DNA from: Gnetum montanum
Taxonomy: Eukaryota > Streptophyta > Gnetopsida > Gnetales > Gnetaceae
Assembly: GCA_015680685.1 (NCBI GenBank)
Contig: MNCI01030517.1
Span: 314,826-378,825, forward strand
DNA: 64,000 nucleotides
Reading direction: 5' to 3'
Positions 33,516-45,239 of this stretch are shown here, piece by piece (position 1 is the first letter of the stretch; every line of letters starts with the position of its first letter). The position numbers and the translations under genes were made by a program. The notes beneath the pieces are model-generated. The model searched no databases, was not told the origin of the DNA, and worked only from the letters and a program-made list of their open reading frames with translations.

Positions 33516-34869
33516 TGTAATAACCTAACTCAACCTAACTCCTAATTTACCCAAGCCATATCCTTAATAATGCATTTGCAAAAGTAAATCAGATATTTTA
33601 ACATGTACAATAAAATCTAAAATTGAAGCTAAAATCTAAATGCATGAATAAATTCTTCTAGCATAATGTAATAGAAAGTTATGGCTAAGAGTAATGTAAT
33701 TATAGAACTTATATAATAGGGATGTAACTAAGAAAATTAATAGTAAGACATTAAAAAATAATTAATGTCCTTACACTAGTTTACTATTATCATGGTAATT
33801 AGGTTAGCTTCATAAGAATAAATTTTCTAATTAACTTTTTCGAACATGAATCATTTTCATAAGTAGAAGCAAACAAGATAATATAATACTAATATTAAGT
33901 TTTTAGAAACATTATACAAAATTATTCTAATTTTAGACATTAGTATGCAAAATAACCTTAATGTGCATACACATATATACATAATTTGGATCCTCTTTTG
34001 GGAGTTCTTAAGAAAAGATAATAAATATAATGCAAATCCATCTATAGCCAAATGAGGATCAACAATAAGACTATTACATATCAAAATACAAGAGGAAATA
34101 CATCTACACATTGAACACCAACCACCTAAAGTATACATAATCTTTATTAGTAAAAACAATATATGGAGTTTTTCTTAATACTAAAATCCTCATGCGATTT
34201 TCGACTCCATTGATATGTGTTCTATGTGCCTTCTTAGGAGCCCATCCCACCAACACAACCATATAGTCCAATGGTGGGCACATAACCTATTGGTCATAAC
34301 TTTGTGTGCCATGTGGGAGCCTATTCCCATCAACATAATCACAAAGGCCAATGGTAAGCATCATCATAATCATAAAAGGCTTATTGGTCACAACTCTATG
34401 TGCCATATGGGATCCTATCCACACTGATGCAACCATAGAGGCCAATAATAGAGGCCAATAATAGGCACATTATGTAATGAGATTCCTACCACTAAAATAA
34501 ATACTTACTAATACAAGAATAATTATAGTTAAGCTTTAGGAAAAATCATATTTATAAAGTGTGAATCAAATCAACCCTTACATCTACAACAACTAACTAT
34601 TCTTGCCAATTTATAGAGCGTTCATAAATAAAAGATATACTAGTTAATTAAATCAAACTATTTTCAAAATGCTCTTTCAAAAAATAAAAAAAGGTGCTTG
34701 TACCAAAGCCCATGGCCTCGGCTACCTATGTACCCTTGTAGAGATTATAAGAAATAAGGGTAATGTAGTTCTTAATTTATAAGATCAATCATCACATACA
34801 TATACACATCAAGAGATGATTAGGATTATTTGCATATAATAGATTATTCTTAACAATGTTCATTTGACA
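33516..34869. other. Unassigned AT-rich DNA left of E3, with a tandem repeat
   Basis: No ORF of retroelement type. Not recognised as part of EOLD or E3. Holds the repeat 34221-34460. Confidence 0.4.
34221..34460. repeat. Three-copy degenerate tandem repeat (80 and 94 bp)
   Basis: Units start at 34221, 34301 and 34395 with TCTATGTGCC or TTTGTGTGCC, each with CCCATC-CAACA, CAATGGT and TATTGGTCA. Gives a repetitive peptide in one frame, which I do not treat as a gene. Confidence 0.75.
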
Positions 34870-35693
34870 TGATAAAAGAACCTTAAAAGAAAGTATTATG
34901 GCATTACCACTTGACAAAACATCATATGTTTGGTAGCTATGTCTACGCATCCATATCAATGCATCCTAGAATGCGTTGGCATATATGCATCGATGCGCTA
35001 TCACTTGAAATCTATAAATATGCATCCACCATCCACCATCCCTATTGGACAATATAGTTTCAATGGTATAGCAAATCTCTTACAGTTTCTCTTTGTAGGA
35101 CTTAGTTAAATTTCCCTTTGAGTGTCTATAGTGTGGATTAAATTGATTATATAGAATTTTATTCAAGTGCAAGATGCACTTGGACATTTCTGCATGAAGG
35201 AAATAAAATCAAGATTTATTCATTCCATTATAACACTTGGATCAGCATTTAATTTACTTTCCAACACTTTACTTTGCATGCACTTTACTTCATGTGCTTA
35301 GGAAATTAATAATATATTTAGGAGCAATGTGAGTATAACCACTTCGAGCATAATATATTAATGTATAGCAATCCCAATAGCGAATGCTTGGTATACCCAA
35401 TAGTAAATACTTGGTAACCTAACAGTGTTAGTATAGGTCCAGGATGTGTACAAAAAGTGGAAATACATGCTATACGTTTAGAATAACTTAGATTACCTTT
35501 AGTTTCATAGTTAAATAAAATTTAAATATTTTAATTAGTTTTTCCTTTTAATGCTTTTTAATCATATAAAATAACAAAAGTATAAACATCTTATGTCTTA
35601 ATCACACAACCGTACTCATCAAATTAACACAAGTAGTGATTAGGAAGATAATGAGAAGCATCAATTGTGACTTTATTGTGACCATACTCATCA
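34870..35693 (+). repeat. E3 5' LTR
   Basis: TATAAATA at 35013, AATAAA at 35202, then CGAGCATA, TTGGTAACC and TGTTAGTATAGGTCCAGGATG blocks shared with the E1 LTR, ending CTCATCA. U3 has the palindromes GCATATATGC (34979) and GCATCGATGC (34987) instead of GATATC. Confidence 0.7.
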
Positions 35694-35712
35694 TTGACAC
35701 CATTTCTGAGGA
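35694..35712 (+). other. E3 primer-binding site, decayed
   Basis: TTGACACCATTTCTGAGGA follows the LTR end; TGACACC corresponds to TGGCGCC. Confidence 0.6.
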
Positions 35713-35837
35713 TTTTCTTTATTGTGTCCTAAGTGTTTAGATAATTAAATCATAGAAAGTCATTATAGTAACATAACAAAAAATCATTAGAAAATATAAC
35801 AGTATTTTATTCAAGACACATTGCAAAATAAACTAAA

Positions 35838-37640
35838 AATGTCTTTTTCTTGCAAGGTTGATTCCCTACCTCCTAATAACTCTATAAGACAACATGATAG
35901 AAAAAGAAGAACTATAGATGAAATTCCTGAATAGCTCAAAGTTGGCTATATCCATCCAAATTCTTAGTATCTAGATTTCACTTTCATCTTTTACTAGGAA
36001 AAATAACTTCAATGGAGAGACCTAGAGGATGATATTTTGTTCCCACATGATTGTGTTGTTACTTCCATATTTATGGTAGAATTGCTAAATCTAGTGCTTA
36101 AACCAATAGCCTTAGAGTACCAAGTAATAGATCATCTATCTAGGGACTATTAATTAATGAAGCCTTAGCTTAGAAAGGATAAACTCATGGAAATCCACCA
36201 TGAAGCCTCTAAAGAGAAAAAAGTGTCAATCACACTAACATCATCATCAAAAAAGAAGAACAATAAACATTCATCAAGGTAATCATAACATCAAGGTCCT
36301 CCTCTCTTCGGTGAGGATAACATATTTCATCAATGACTACATTTAACCTTGGAAAGTAACCAAGTTAAGAGAAGAGTTGATTCTAAAACTAGGGGGACCT
36401 CAACGTCAAGGTCTCCTAACCCTTAAACAAGAGAATAAACGAGGGATCAAAGAAGAAGACTAAGCTAACATAACTCTCCTAGCTCTTCATCTTCATCATC
36501 CACTTCATTATCTAACTTTGATGAGGGAAAATGTGATTGAAATCAAAAGGGAAATGATCATGGCCAAGGTGAAGATGACAAAAGACCCCATCATAGAGAT
36601 GGGAGGAGAGAACATAGACAACAACGAGATGAAGAAGAGCATCACCAAGAGAGAAGGTGTAGTAGGCCACATCATAGAAGGCAAGACCATGATAGAGGCT
36701 ATAAGTAATAAAATAACTATGATGAACCATTGCTTGCTACCAGAAGTATGATTAACATCCAAAATTAGTATATATTCCTACTAGGCATGAAAGGGATAGT
36801 TGTATCACATGGCTTGATATGGACAACATCCTTAAATTTGAAGGGTGCTACAATGTTGATTCACAAATTTATTTCAATCCTTCCATGGTACCTGTACCTT
36901 GCAGAATATTGAAAGTAACTAGAAAAAGCACAAACTATTCTTGAGGACACTCATGAAAAAAGCTAAAAGTTGGTATCGATCATTGAAATTGGAATCTATC
37001 TATAGATGGAGTACGATGTTAGAACTATTTAGTGACAAATATTAAACATATTTTAGGATGTTCAATCAAAGGAAAAAGATTTAAGAATGGAAGTAGGTTA
37101 ATCATGAATCCCTTAATGTAGCCTTGGGTTGGTACTATTCATTGCTACATAGGTGTCCATGCCATGGTTTCTCTTAAAAGGAACAACTTTGCCACATCAT
37201 AGATGGACTCAAAAATAGAACCATGGAGACTCTTTGGGTTTATGCCTAAGGGAGACTATCATAGATGAGAGTTCATCAAATTCAAAGGCTTATTAAATAA
37301 GTAGCAAAGGAAGAATGGGAGTTGAAAAAAGAAAAAGTGGTAAGAAGTATAACAAAGATTTCTCCATTCACAAAAAGGAGGTATGTATTTATGAGCTAGA
37401 GGAAAAGATACTATTAGAGGAAGTTATGTAGAATAAGAAGTTGTCAATTCACAAATCTGTCTAGAAATATGAACCAAGGTATATAAGACGTAGGATTCCT
37501 TGGATGAAAATTTTGAGATAGCACTCAAAATGGTAGAGGAGGAAATATAACATAGGAACATGGATAAGGACAAAAGAAGGAAGGAGGACATAGTAAAGGA
37601 CTATTATTAGTAGAATGATAAGGCTGTGGTAGTAGAAGAG
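35838..37640 (+). pseudogene. gag: E3 gag remnant
   Basis: MSFSCKVDSLPPNNSIRQHD at 35838 is the N-terminus. The charged segment 36500-36730 (Lys/Arg/Asp/Glu/His) matches E1 6220-6390. The capsid core near 36815 reads WLDMDNILKFEGCYNVDSQ, then ...WYRSLKLESIY at 36970 and HRCPCHGFS near 37150. Stops and shifts are frequent. C-terminal charged region to about 37640. Confidence 0.75.
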
Positions 37641-37649
37641 ATTGCAAAT

Positions 37650-38260
37650 TTTGATATAGATAATGAAGGTTGTGACATGTGAATATGATCATCCCAAGGG
37701 ATGTTACCTGATCCTATTACACTTGGAAGAATATGGTATTTATGCCTTAAATCCAAGGCTTGTTAAGAGATAATTACCCATGAGGTTTCCTTATCTTGAA
37801 GGCAACTACTAGCAACATTTTCACTAGCTATCCAAGTGGAATGTTGCCTCAACCTCAAGAATATTATCATTAGCGGTAAAATCCACAGTCATAAGGGATG
37901 CCACCACTAAGGCAATAGTATCATTACCACCAACTAGACCCATATGGTTACTATATCTCACAATTTGTGTCACTGAGTGGTTCTACAACCCACTCTTTTT
38001 CCCAATAGTATTACCCTTCCTTCTCTAAACACAATTGATCTTCCACTCCATGCACTGAATCCTCCTCAACCTATATTTGTTATTACCTACATTTTCTATG
38101 CAATCATTATAAAGAGGGCTTTCCAATCATTATGGGAAGGGCTTGACTAAGTACAATTGATGCTAAGCTAGGAATTAGTGACCCCTTCCTAGATTTTCTT
38201 AAGGAAAATACATTTGGAAAAGTATAGAAAACAAATTTTCATGCATTTTCTACAGTGGTA
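37650..38260 (+). pseudogene. E3 gag linker and protease fragment
   Basis: YDHPKGCYLILLHLEEYG at about 37690 matches E1 YDHPRGCFLVVSHL. A Gln/Tyr/Pro-rich linker follows to 38080. FPIIMGRA and LSTIDAKLGISDPFLDFLKE at 38130-38210 match the end of E1 protease. The protease active site is not found, so part is deleted. Confidence 0.65.
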
Positions 38261-38639
38261 TAGGGTGCCATTGCATGTAAAAAATATGAGCAATCAATAA
38301 AAAATCCATCACAATATGTAAAATATGTTCCAAAACCATCTACATTTAATGGTGCTTGTATGTAGCAACCATAAAATAGGAAGGCACCCAATGACTAACT
38401 ACAAACAAATGCTTCAATTCTACAATGTGCATGAAACCAATGGAAAGCCTTACAAGTGAATACATAGACAAGATGGATGAGATGTAGTAAATCCAAAACT
38501 AACTCTTAGAAGCCCATAATATAAAAGAATTACAAGTAGAATAGGGAGAGTTAGAAGTCCTATAAAATTTTGAACTAGAGCCCTTAGAACTAAAAACATT
38601 ATCAAAATCTCTAGAATATGTGTTCTTAAACAATGGAAA

Positions 38640-39520
38640 ACTACCAATCATAAATTCGTAACTCACAAGAGAACAAAAGAAGAAGTTGATAAAGTAGTTA
38701 TGAAATGGTCAACAACCTTTACCTAATCATATGATAAGTTAACAGAAATAGATCCATGCATATGCTAACATCACATCTACATAGACTCTACTATCAAGCC
38801 CAAGAGACAACCACAAAGAAGATTGAATCCAAAGATGAAACAAGTTATTAAGAAGAAAGTTGAGAAACTTATCAAAGCTAGGTTCATTCATTGAAAGATA
38901 GTAAGTGGGTAAGCCCACTCATTATTGTACCAAAGAAGAAAGGGAAATGGAGAATCTATATAGACTTTAGGTTGTTGAACATTGTAATGTTCAAACATCA
39001 CTTTTCATTTCCATTTATGCACCTAGTGTCATAGATACTACAACTTTCTGGATGAGTATAGTGACTACAACCAAACCTAAATTTCTTCAAAATATTAGGC
39101 TAAAACAAAATTCACTAGTTCTTAGGAAACTTTTGCATATAAGAAGATTCCTTTTGGACTATGCAATACTTTTGCAACCTTCCAATGCCTAGTCCTTAGT
39201 ATCTTTTAGTAGTAGATTGGCAATGGTATGGGAGTCTTCATGGATGACTTCTCTACCTATGTTGTTAATTTTGAACAAGCACTGGACCACATGGAGTAGG
39301 TATTAAAATGACATGTGGAAACAAACTTGTGACTCAACTAGCATAAGAGACATTTGATGATTAAGGTGGGCATTGTTCTAGAACATTGAATTTTAGAAAA
39401 AGAAATTAAGCTAGATCCTGAAAAGATAAGGGTTATCCAAGGAATCACCAGAAAACCTCAAATGATCAAAGATGTGAGATCATTTCCTGGGTGTGTTTTA
39501 TAGAAAATTTCTCTAAATTT
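38640..39520 (+). pseudogene. E3 reverse transcriptase remnant
   Basis: VSPLIIVPKKKGKWRIYIDF and RLLNIVMFKHHFSFPF at 38915-39020, IPFGLCNTFATFQCLVLS near 39155, FMDD at 39237-39248, and EKIRVIQGITRKPQMIKDV at 39420. Catalytic Asp pair intact; multiple stops. Confidence 0.85.
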
Positions 39521-39639
39521 CCAAGCTACTAATGGAGCTTACCAAGAAGGATGCATCATTCAAATGGACCAAGGAACATGAATAAGCATGCCAATACTTA
39601 AAGCAAAAGCTTATGGAAACTCTAATTCTACATGCCCCT

Positions 39640-39837
39640 AATTGGTCTTGACCACTTCACATCATGAAAGATGCATTTCATTATGCATTGGGAGTAATAC
39701 TTACACAAATGGATGATAAAAAATGTTCATAATATATCCATTGTGCAAGTATGAGTATTATGGACACATAATTAAATTACACCACTATAGAAAAAGAACT
39801 TATGGTTGTAGTGTATGATCTTAAGAAATTCAGGCTT
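39640..39837 (+). pseudogene. E3 RNase H fragment
   Basis: HIMKDAFHYALGVILTQMDD near 39660, then TTIEKELMVVVYDLKKFRL to 39836, where it stops at the inverted junction. Confidence 0.75.
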
Positions 39838-40650
39838 GTCATAATCATTGGCCTTGTCATATTGATTGTAGTAGTGATTCCTTTGATGCTTTTCTTCATA
39901 TACTCCTTTATGCTTCTACTCTGTTCTCCTTTTTTGTTCTCTTTTACTTTCATCTGCATCATGATGTCTTCTTATCTCTAGGTATTTGTTATGATTTCTT
40001 CTTCTCTCATTGTCAAGTGCTCATTCTTTATTTCTTCATGTTCTCTTCTTCATTTCTACATTTTCCTTTATCAAAATCTATTGACAAGTATGATAGAGGA
40101 TGAAGGACTTAGAAAACAATGCTTCCTAGTTCTCCTATTATGGCTCCTTGGTTCTTCTCTTCTATATCTGCTAGAGCTTCTTAGCCTTGGGTTTCTTTAG
40201 ATTCTAGGATCTATCTCCTTCCTTTGAAGAGTTTTTGCTAAAGTGGAACATAGCTTTTATTGTACAAAATATTTAGCTTCTAGCATAGATGAATAAGAAT
40301 GAGATTAATGATGATGAGGCTTTTCATCTTAATACTCAATATCTTCCTTTTTGAAGATTACAATTGCTTGAGGTGCTTATTTTCTTTCTTCTTGCTCATA
40401 TGTATCTTCCATGATAACATACTTCATAAATTTGGCTTCTATTAATTAATAGGGTCTATTCATGTTCTTCATGACTTGATAACCTCCATGCATGTGACCA
40501 AGGCCTTATCTAAGAAGTGTTGCTTGAAGCATGGATGGAGCTAAATGCTCTAGTGATAATATAATGTTACCTTGTAAATTTATCCATTTGAATTATTCAT
40601 CCTAATGAAAGATAAAAGTGAATTCAAGATAATATGAATCTATATAAGCA
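39838..40650 (-). pseudogene. gag: EOLD gag N-terminal part
   Basis: Minus strand from 40620: FTFIFH.DE...GNIILSLEHLAPSML, matching E1 FTFILH.DEQL...GNIVLPPNHSIPSML; then a charged Lys/Arg/Glu region to HYYNQYDKANDYD at 39838, matching E1 before its capsid core. It stops where E3 begins. Confidence 0.7.
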
Positions 40651-41989
40651 TAGAAAATCCTAGTTTGCATTGATCCATTCCAATTTTTTTAAATGTGCAT
40701 CTTATCATTACTTTCATTAATATCATTAGTATGTGGAAAAATGTCTTTATGTGTTAACACCATGTTGATTAATCATTACTTAAGTGTATGTTTAGAAATT
40801 ACTATATGTTTGAAAGATACATATTTTAAAGATGCTAAAGTTAATACATAGAAGATTCATAGTGGTTTAGCTTGGGCCTAGACCACTCTGCAGGCGTATC
40901 CAATATCTTCAATTCTTAGGTTCCCTTTCAATCTTCAAATCCATAAAAAAAAATGCTAGTTTCAAGGGTTTCTAGTATCCCTTTCATATAATCAAGATTT
41001 AAAGGCTTAAAATCTTAAACTAGATCTTAAAACAAAGGGAAATAAAAATGATGTTATTAGGATCTCTTAGTACATCTAATTGCATCCAATACAAGTGTAG
41101 ATCATGCAAAGGATAAAATAATAAGGGTATAAGAATACAAATAGAGATAGTGATTTTCAATTTAGCTTTTTTCCTTATACATTCAAGATTTCTAAAACTT
41201 ACTTCGATCTTGATTGTTGCTACTGAAATACCAATCTTGGTCCAATAATTCATCTCCATCTATGTACCAATGACCATGAGAGGAATGATATCCTTGGATA
41301 AATCTTCTGCTTCATAGACAAATGGAAACTTTCATTTCTTAATATTTTTTTTGTCTCACAACATTCAAGGGACTTTTGATTTTTTGGCCTTTTTTATTTT
41401 TATTATTTTTTCCTTGAAAGGCCAATCTTAACTAAGGTTAGTTTACCTACTGCTCTTGTAGCACAATACACAAGCATTTAACATGATTTTCCTTCTTAAT
41501 GTTGGGTGTCTAGAATTGGTGAACTATCATAGGCTAGTGGTATCACGTCAAGTAACCTATAAACCAATTAGATGACCTTAAGTATGCTTCTTTTTTCTAG
41601 CACTAAACTTTCATACATTTTAAGTTGGTCAACCTTAACAATGTATCATATTCTTTCATCTTCACTAGCTTCCAAGTAGATCAACCTTAAGCAAGGTTCA
41701 TCAACCTTAACTGTGTGTATTTTCCCATCTAAGTTTGATGAGCTCTTAGGTAAGTTGACCTTAAGTCTAATTAATTGACCTATGGGATTTTTCAGTTGAT
41801 TAGAGGATGATTCAAGTGATTGAAGGACTATTGATTTTGGAACCAAGCTCTACCATCCAAAAACATTCATTAGCATCATTCTCCATAGCTACCATCATGT
41901 ACTTTGTTATTTCAAATCTCTCTAATTCGTTCACTAGCAAACATAACGAACTCTTAATAAGATCAACTAACTAGTGTATGTTGATACCA
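40651..41989. other. EOLD leader region with unexplained extra DNA
   Basis: In E1 gag begins 135 bp after the LTR; here more than 1.3 kb separates the PBS and recognisable gag. No ORF is supportable. ATTCATAGTGGTTTAGCTTG at 40855 and a C/T-rich tract near 41345 look unrelated to the family. A small insertion is likely. Confidence 0.4.
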
Positions 41990-42008
41990 TCCTTGGGAAT
42001 GGTGCCAA
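41990..42008 (-). other. EOLD primer-binding site (tRNA-Asp type)
   Basis: Minus strand TTGGCACCATTCCCAAGGA, adjacent to the LTR end CTCATCA. Confidence 0.78.
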
Positions 42009-42728
42009 TGATGAGTAGTAAGAGTTTCTAATGTCTAATCATACAAATCACAAATGTACATAAGTGACTAGATCATAATCAATGGATGGAACAATATCAC
42101 ATACTAGCATGTTAACAATGTGTATACAATTGTCATCTTCCTACTAGAGTTAGTGAAGCACAATTCTTTTGTTTAACTCATGGTAAGGTATATGATATAC
42201 TAATGTTAATGAGCTCTATGTATGCTAAAGTAAAACATAATGAAGTAAATATAATTTTTATTTTCTAATGGACAACAGAAATGTGAAACTAAGCTAGCCT
42301 AACAATGATTAGCATATGTTCTTGGCCTGTTGAACATGCCCTAGCCTAGTATAATCATCAATACTAATGAAGATGAAAATGTAAATGATATAATAAAAGT
42401 AAATGACATAGGAATGTAAATCTAATCTATGTGAGATGTTGCAATGGTGAAGAAAAATCTTGATCTTTATTGTCAAACATGGAATGCATCTAGTTACACT
42501 CCTCTTGAATAAATATGTTACACAACTGTTAATCACCACATTGATGTTAGAAAATTGTGAATCACCATATTGTAGTTACTCACAACTCTAAAATCATGAA
42601 AAAAAAACTATAAGAATTCTACTAAGTATTTTACCAGAAGATCAGTTGGACACAATGATGGGCTTATATTTATATGCATGACTATGACCCAATACATCAT
42701 ATCTTAAGCTATGATATTTAATTTATCA
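42009..42728 (-). repeat. EOLD 5' LTR (720 bp)
   Basis: Minus strand from TGATAAATT (42728) to CTCATCA (42009). Aligns with the 3' LTR piece 3494-3958 over GATGGGCT..TTTAT, ACAACTGTTAATCACC, GATCTTTATT and ATGACATAGGAATG. The right border touches the E5 LTR end, so EOLD inserted in E5. Confidence 0.8.
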
Positions 42729-42824
42729 ACATCCAACTAGTTTCCATCCATAGAATTTGACCAGATCATGCATGAATGCTTATGATTCATATAGTTGGAT
42801 GTAGGGTTATTGTGCCACTCATAA
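42729..42824 (+). repeat. E5 LTR 3' end fragment
   Basis: GAATTTGACCAGATCATGCA and TATAGTTGGATGTAGGG match the last 90 bp of the E1 LTR; ends CTCATAA. The left part lies beyond EOLD, outside the window. Confidence 0.75.
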
Positions 42825-42843
42825 TTGGTGCCATTACCAAGGA
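42825..42843 (+). other. E5 primer-binding site
   Basis: TTGGTGCCATTACCAAGGA directly after the LTR end; same tRNA-Asp type. Confidence 0.75.
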
Positions 42844-42960
42844 TGGTGCTAGTGTTTTAGATAGAATTATTTAAATATTGTTGTTAGAACCCAAAACTAA
42901 TTATCATTTAAACTTTTACATGAAAAGTCTTAGTTATTTATCTCAATATTTAAACATTTA

Positions 42961-44355
42961 GAATTTAAATATTATTTGAAAGGATCGATGTCTACAAGCT
43001 CTTCATGTATGTTATCTTTCAAATACATTTCTATTACTAGAATTTGTTGATTTAACAATGGCTTCTATGACCTTAAACATTAGTAGTTTTTATCATCATC
43101 ATGCTTTTTGTATTATTCAAAAGTGGACTCATATATTTTATACAACATCTCCTGAGAATTAGAATATTCTTTGTTTTGTTAAATTTCTGAATCTAATGTT
43201 GATTTTTAAAAAACCTAAAAGAAAATTATCTTTTTAATTAAACCATTGAAGTATTTTGAATTCTTGGATGTATATAGTCATTTTTACTAAAGTTTATATA
43301 TGATTGATGTAGATCTTGACTCGCTTAAACTAGAAATTCTTATGTATGATAATGGAATTAATTATTTGTAATTAATTTTGTATTACAAGCTTTCAAAATT
43401 ATGCCACTATTTCCATTACTAGAATCATATGTTTAACTCATTTTCTTTCATCCTCCATAATAAGCTAATGTAAGCACATTAGGAACAAGATGTTTCATAC
43501 CATGCTAAGGTTTCTTTTGATGAAGTTTCAGTAGCTAATGCTTCCTTTTCATTTAATACTACTTGAAAAAATGTGCCTTCAAGAAATGTTATAGTTAGTT
43601 CAATTCCAAAGAATTATTTATCACTAAGGAGAAAGAAATATCCTAAGACCTCACAAAATTCTATTATTGATTTAGTTGATTTCCAAATGATTATAGGAAA
43701 GAAAACCTAAAAGGCATCCCCAAAACGGTTTGGCCATTCCTTTTATGTTTTCACCTCCCTTTAATGCTTTTTTATAGTTTTACTCACCTTTTTCTTTATA
43801 ATATATTTTATTTTTGGAGTCCAACATTCAATCCTCTTCCAACCCTCCTTCCCCATAAACATCTTATCCAATCAAAATATAAGTGAGGAAATTTCTTAAA
43901 AATTTTGTACTTTTCTCAAAAATTGATGATCATATATAATACATTTGGCTAAAAATATTATGTGATCATGGTTGTGCTTTTCTTACCATATGCTATTTTG
44001 TCCTTAGAGATGCTACATTGTATGATATTATAGAGTTATCTTGTGATCATCCTTTCTAATTCTTAGATAGACATATTAGAGAAATTTTTTAAAAAAGGAT
44101 ATATGTATGTGTAGATTTTATTGATAGTTTATACATTGTTAAATTTCATAATTAGGCACAACATTTTGTAGGTGCCACTATCAATAAGAAGTATCAAAAA
44201 CTATTAGAATGGATGAAAATGTTTATTTTTGTCACTTGTAATGGCCTTGCAAGATTTCCTTAATTTTTATCATTTACTTTTACAAGACCTTGATGTAATT
44301 GTTGCATTGATTTTCTTTTATGTTCTTATGAAAACATTGAATTTATAAAGGAGTT
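42961..44355 (+). pseudogene. Degenerate LINE, upstream part (and possibly E5 gag start)
   Basis: ATG at 42966 (MSTSSS) may still be the E5 gag start. Downstream, 43200-43360 reads PLKYFEFLDVYSHF and IDVDLDSLKLEILMYDNG. 44150-44230 reads YQKLLEWMKMFIFVTCNGLA, which looks like the start of a LINE endonuclease (TWN..G). Excising E2 joins 44355 to 52442 and reads NIEFIKELKVGEDLLESCHH, continuing toward the LINE RT at 54340. Stops are frequent. The E5/LINE border is unclear. Confidence 0.45.
44351..44355. repeat. E2 target-site duplication, left copy (GAGTT)
   Basis: GAGTT before TGATGAA at 44356; identical to 52437-52441. Confidence 0.85.
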
Positions 44356-45220
44356 TGATGAATCACATTTTGCCAAGCCCTGATATTGGGTATGCGATAT
44401 TGCAGACTAGATACGATATTGCAGCCTAGATACGATATCATATACACGATATCGTGATTCTTGTGTTAGCCTACAAATACAACACTCAGGCACACAACAA
44501 GGGGGAGTTAGATTGTTAGGGAATTAAAAGTTCTTTTCTTTTGGTAGTTTAGCTTTCAGTTATTCTTAGTGCATGCCTGCAATGTGATGTTTGTAATTGT
44601 ATGACACCTTTGTTTGAGTGTGACGTACTTGGACACGCACACGATCGACAATAAAGATTGAGATTACTCCATCATTGTAGCATTCACTTAGCTTTTAATT
44701 GTTTTAATTGGTGATTATTTATTGCTATTTTCTTAGTTAATATTTATTTTATCATCATTTACTATTTCTATTGTTAATGCGAAATGAGTACGCCTTAATC
44801 ACGAGCATTTAAGTATAACTACATGGTAACCTAGTAGTGTATCGAGTAGTACTTCAAGTGATGTACACTTAGTCATCCCAAAAGTAGTACATGAAGTCTA
44901 AGATGCGTATGGATGATTAGGGATGGATGCCCATCACACTTGGGCTAGCTTAGATCTTATTTCCTATTGCCCATTAGCTTAATAAGCTATCTCTTATTGT
45001 CCTTAGGAGTAGCATAGTAGTAGGGATCACATCATACACCTCACTTTGGACTAAACCATACGTGACAAAAAAAATACTAGTCCAAGTGGAAAGACAGTGA
45101 ACTGTGATCAATGTATAACCATCTAGATGTCACAACTAGTCCATCCACAAAGTTGAATTGGATCACACGTACACACTCATATTTGTATGGTTGAGCATAG
45201 GGGTACCTCACCGCTCATCA
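44356..45220 (+). repeat. E2 5' LTR (865 bp)
   Basis: TGATGAA to CTCATCA. U3 has CGATATTGC/CGATATC units at 44380-44455, TACAAATA at 44472 in TATA position and AATAAA at 44650. Confidence 0.9.
44650..44655 (+). terminator. E2 LTR polyadenylation signal candidate
   Basis: AATAAAGATTGAG, at the place of the E1 signal. Confidence 0.45.
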
Positions 45221-45239
45221 TTGGCACCATTGCCAGGGA
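45221..45239 (+). other. E2 primer-binding site (tRNA-Asp type)
   Basis: TTGGCACCATTGCCAGGGA. Against TGGCGCCGTTGCCGGGGA the only three differences are G-to-A at the three CpG sites. Confidence 0.88.

Larger units (their letters stand above)
34870..39837 (+). mobile_element. E3: 3'-truncated Ty3/gypsy element in EOLD gag
   Basis: LTR ending CTCATCA at 35693, PBS-like TTGACACC..., gag, linker, partial protease, RT and the start of RNase H, all plus strand, ending at 39837. There a junction joins minus-strand EOLD gag. No 3' LTR or TSD is visible, so its right end was lost by deletion together with part of EOLD gag. The LTR left border is uncertain (TGATAAAAG at 34870 is a candidate). Confidence 0.75.
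3494..42728 (-). mobile_element. EOLD: old autonomous-type Ty3/gypsy element, disrupted by nested insertions
   Basis: Separated minus-strand pieces fall in retrotransposon order once the insertions are set aside: LTR 42728-42009, PBS, gag N 40650-39838, gag C 33515-33230, protease 31930-31560, RT and RNase H 31160-29541, integrase 24250-21990, spacer, late ORF 19679-17193 plus 4515-4130, PPT 3972-3959, LTR 3958-3494. Summing the retained pieces gives about 15 kb. Domain order PR-RT-RH-INT places it in Ty3/gypsy; the tRNA-Asp type PBS and post-integrase ORF suggest the Athila/Tat side. About 0.4 kb of gag is missing where E3 sits. Confidence 0.8.

Noticed and set aside
36508-36762. Hydrophobic minus ORF (Ile/Leu/Met-rich) opposite E3 gag
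   Set aside because: Antisense of the Lys/Met/Glu-rich gag N-terminal segment; not conserved as coding.
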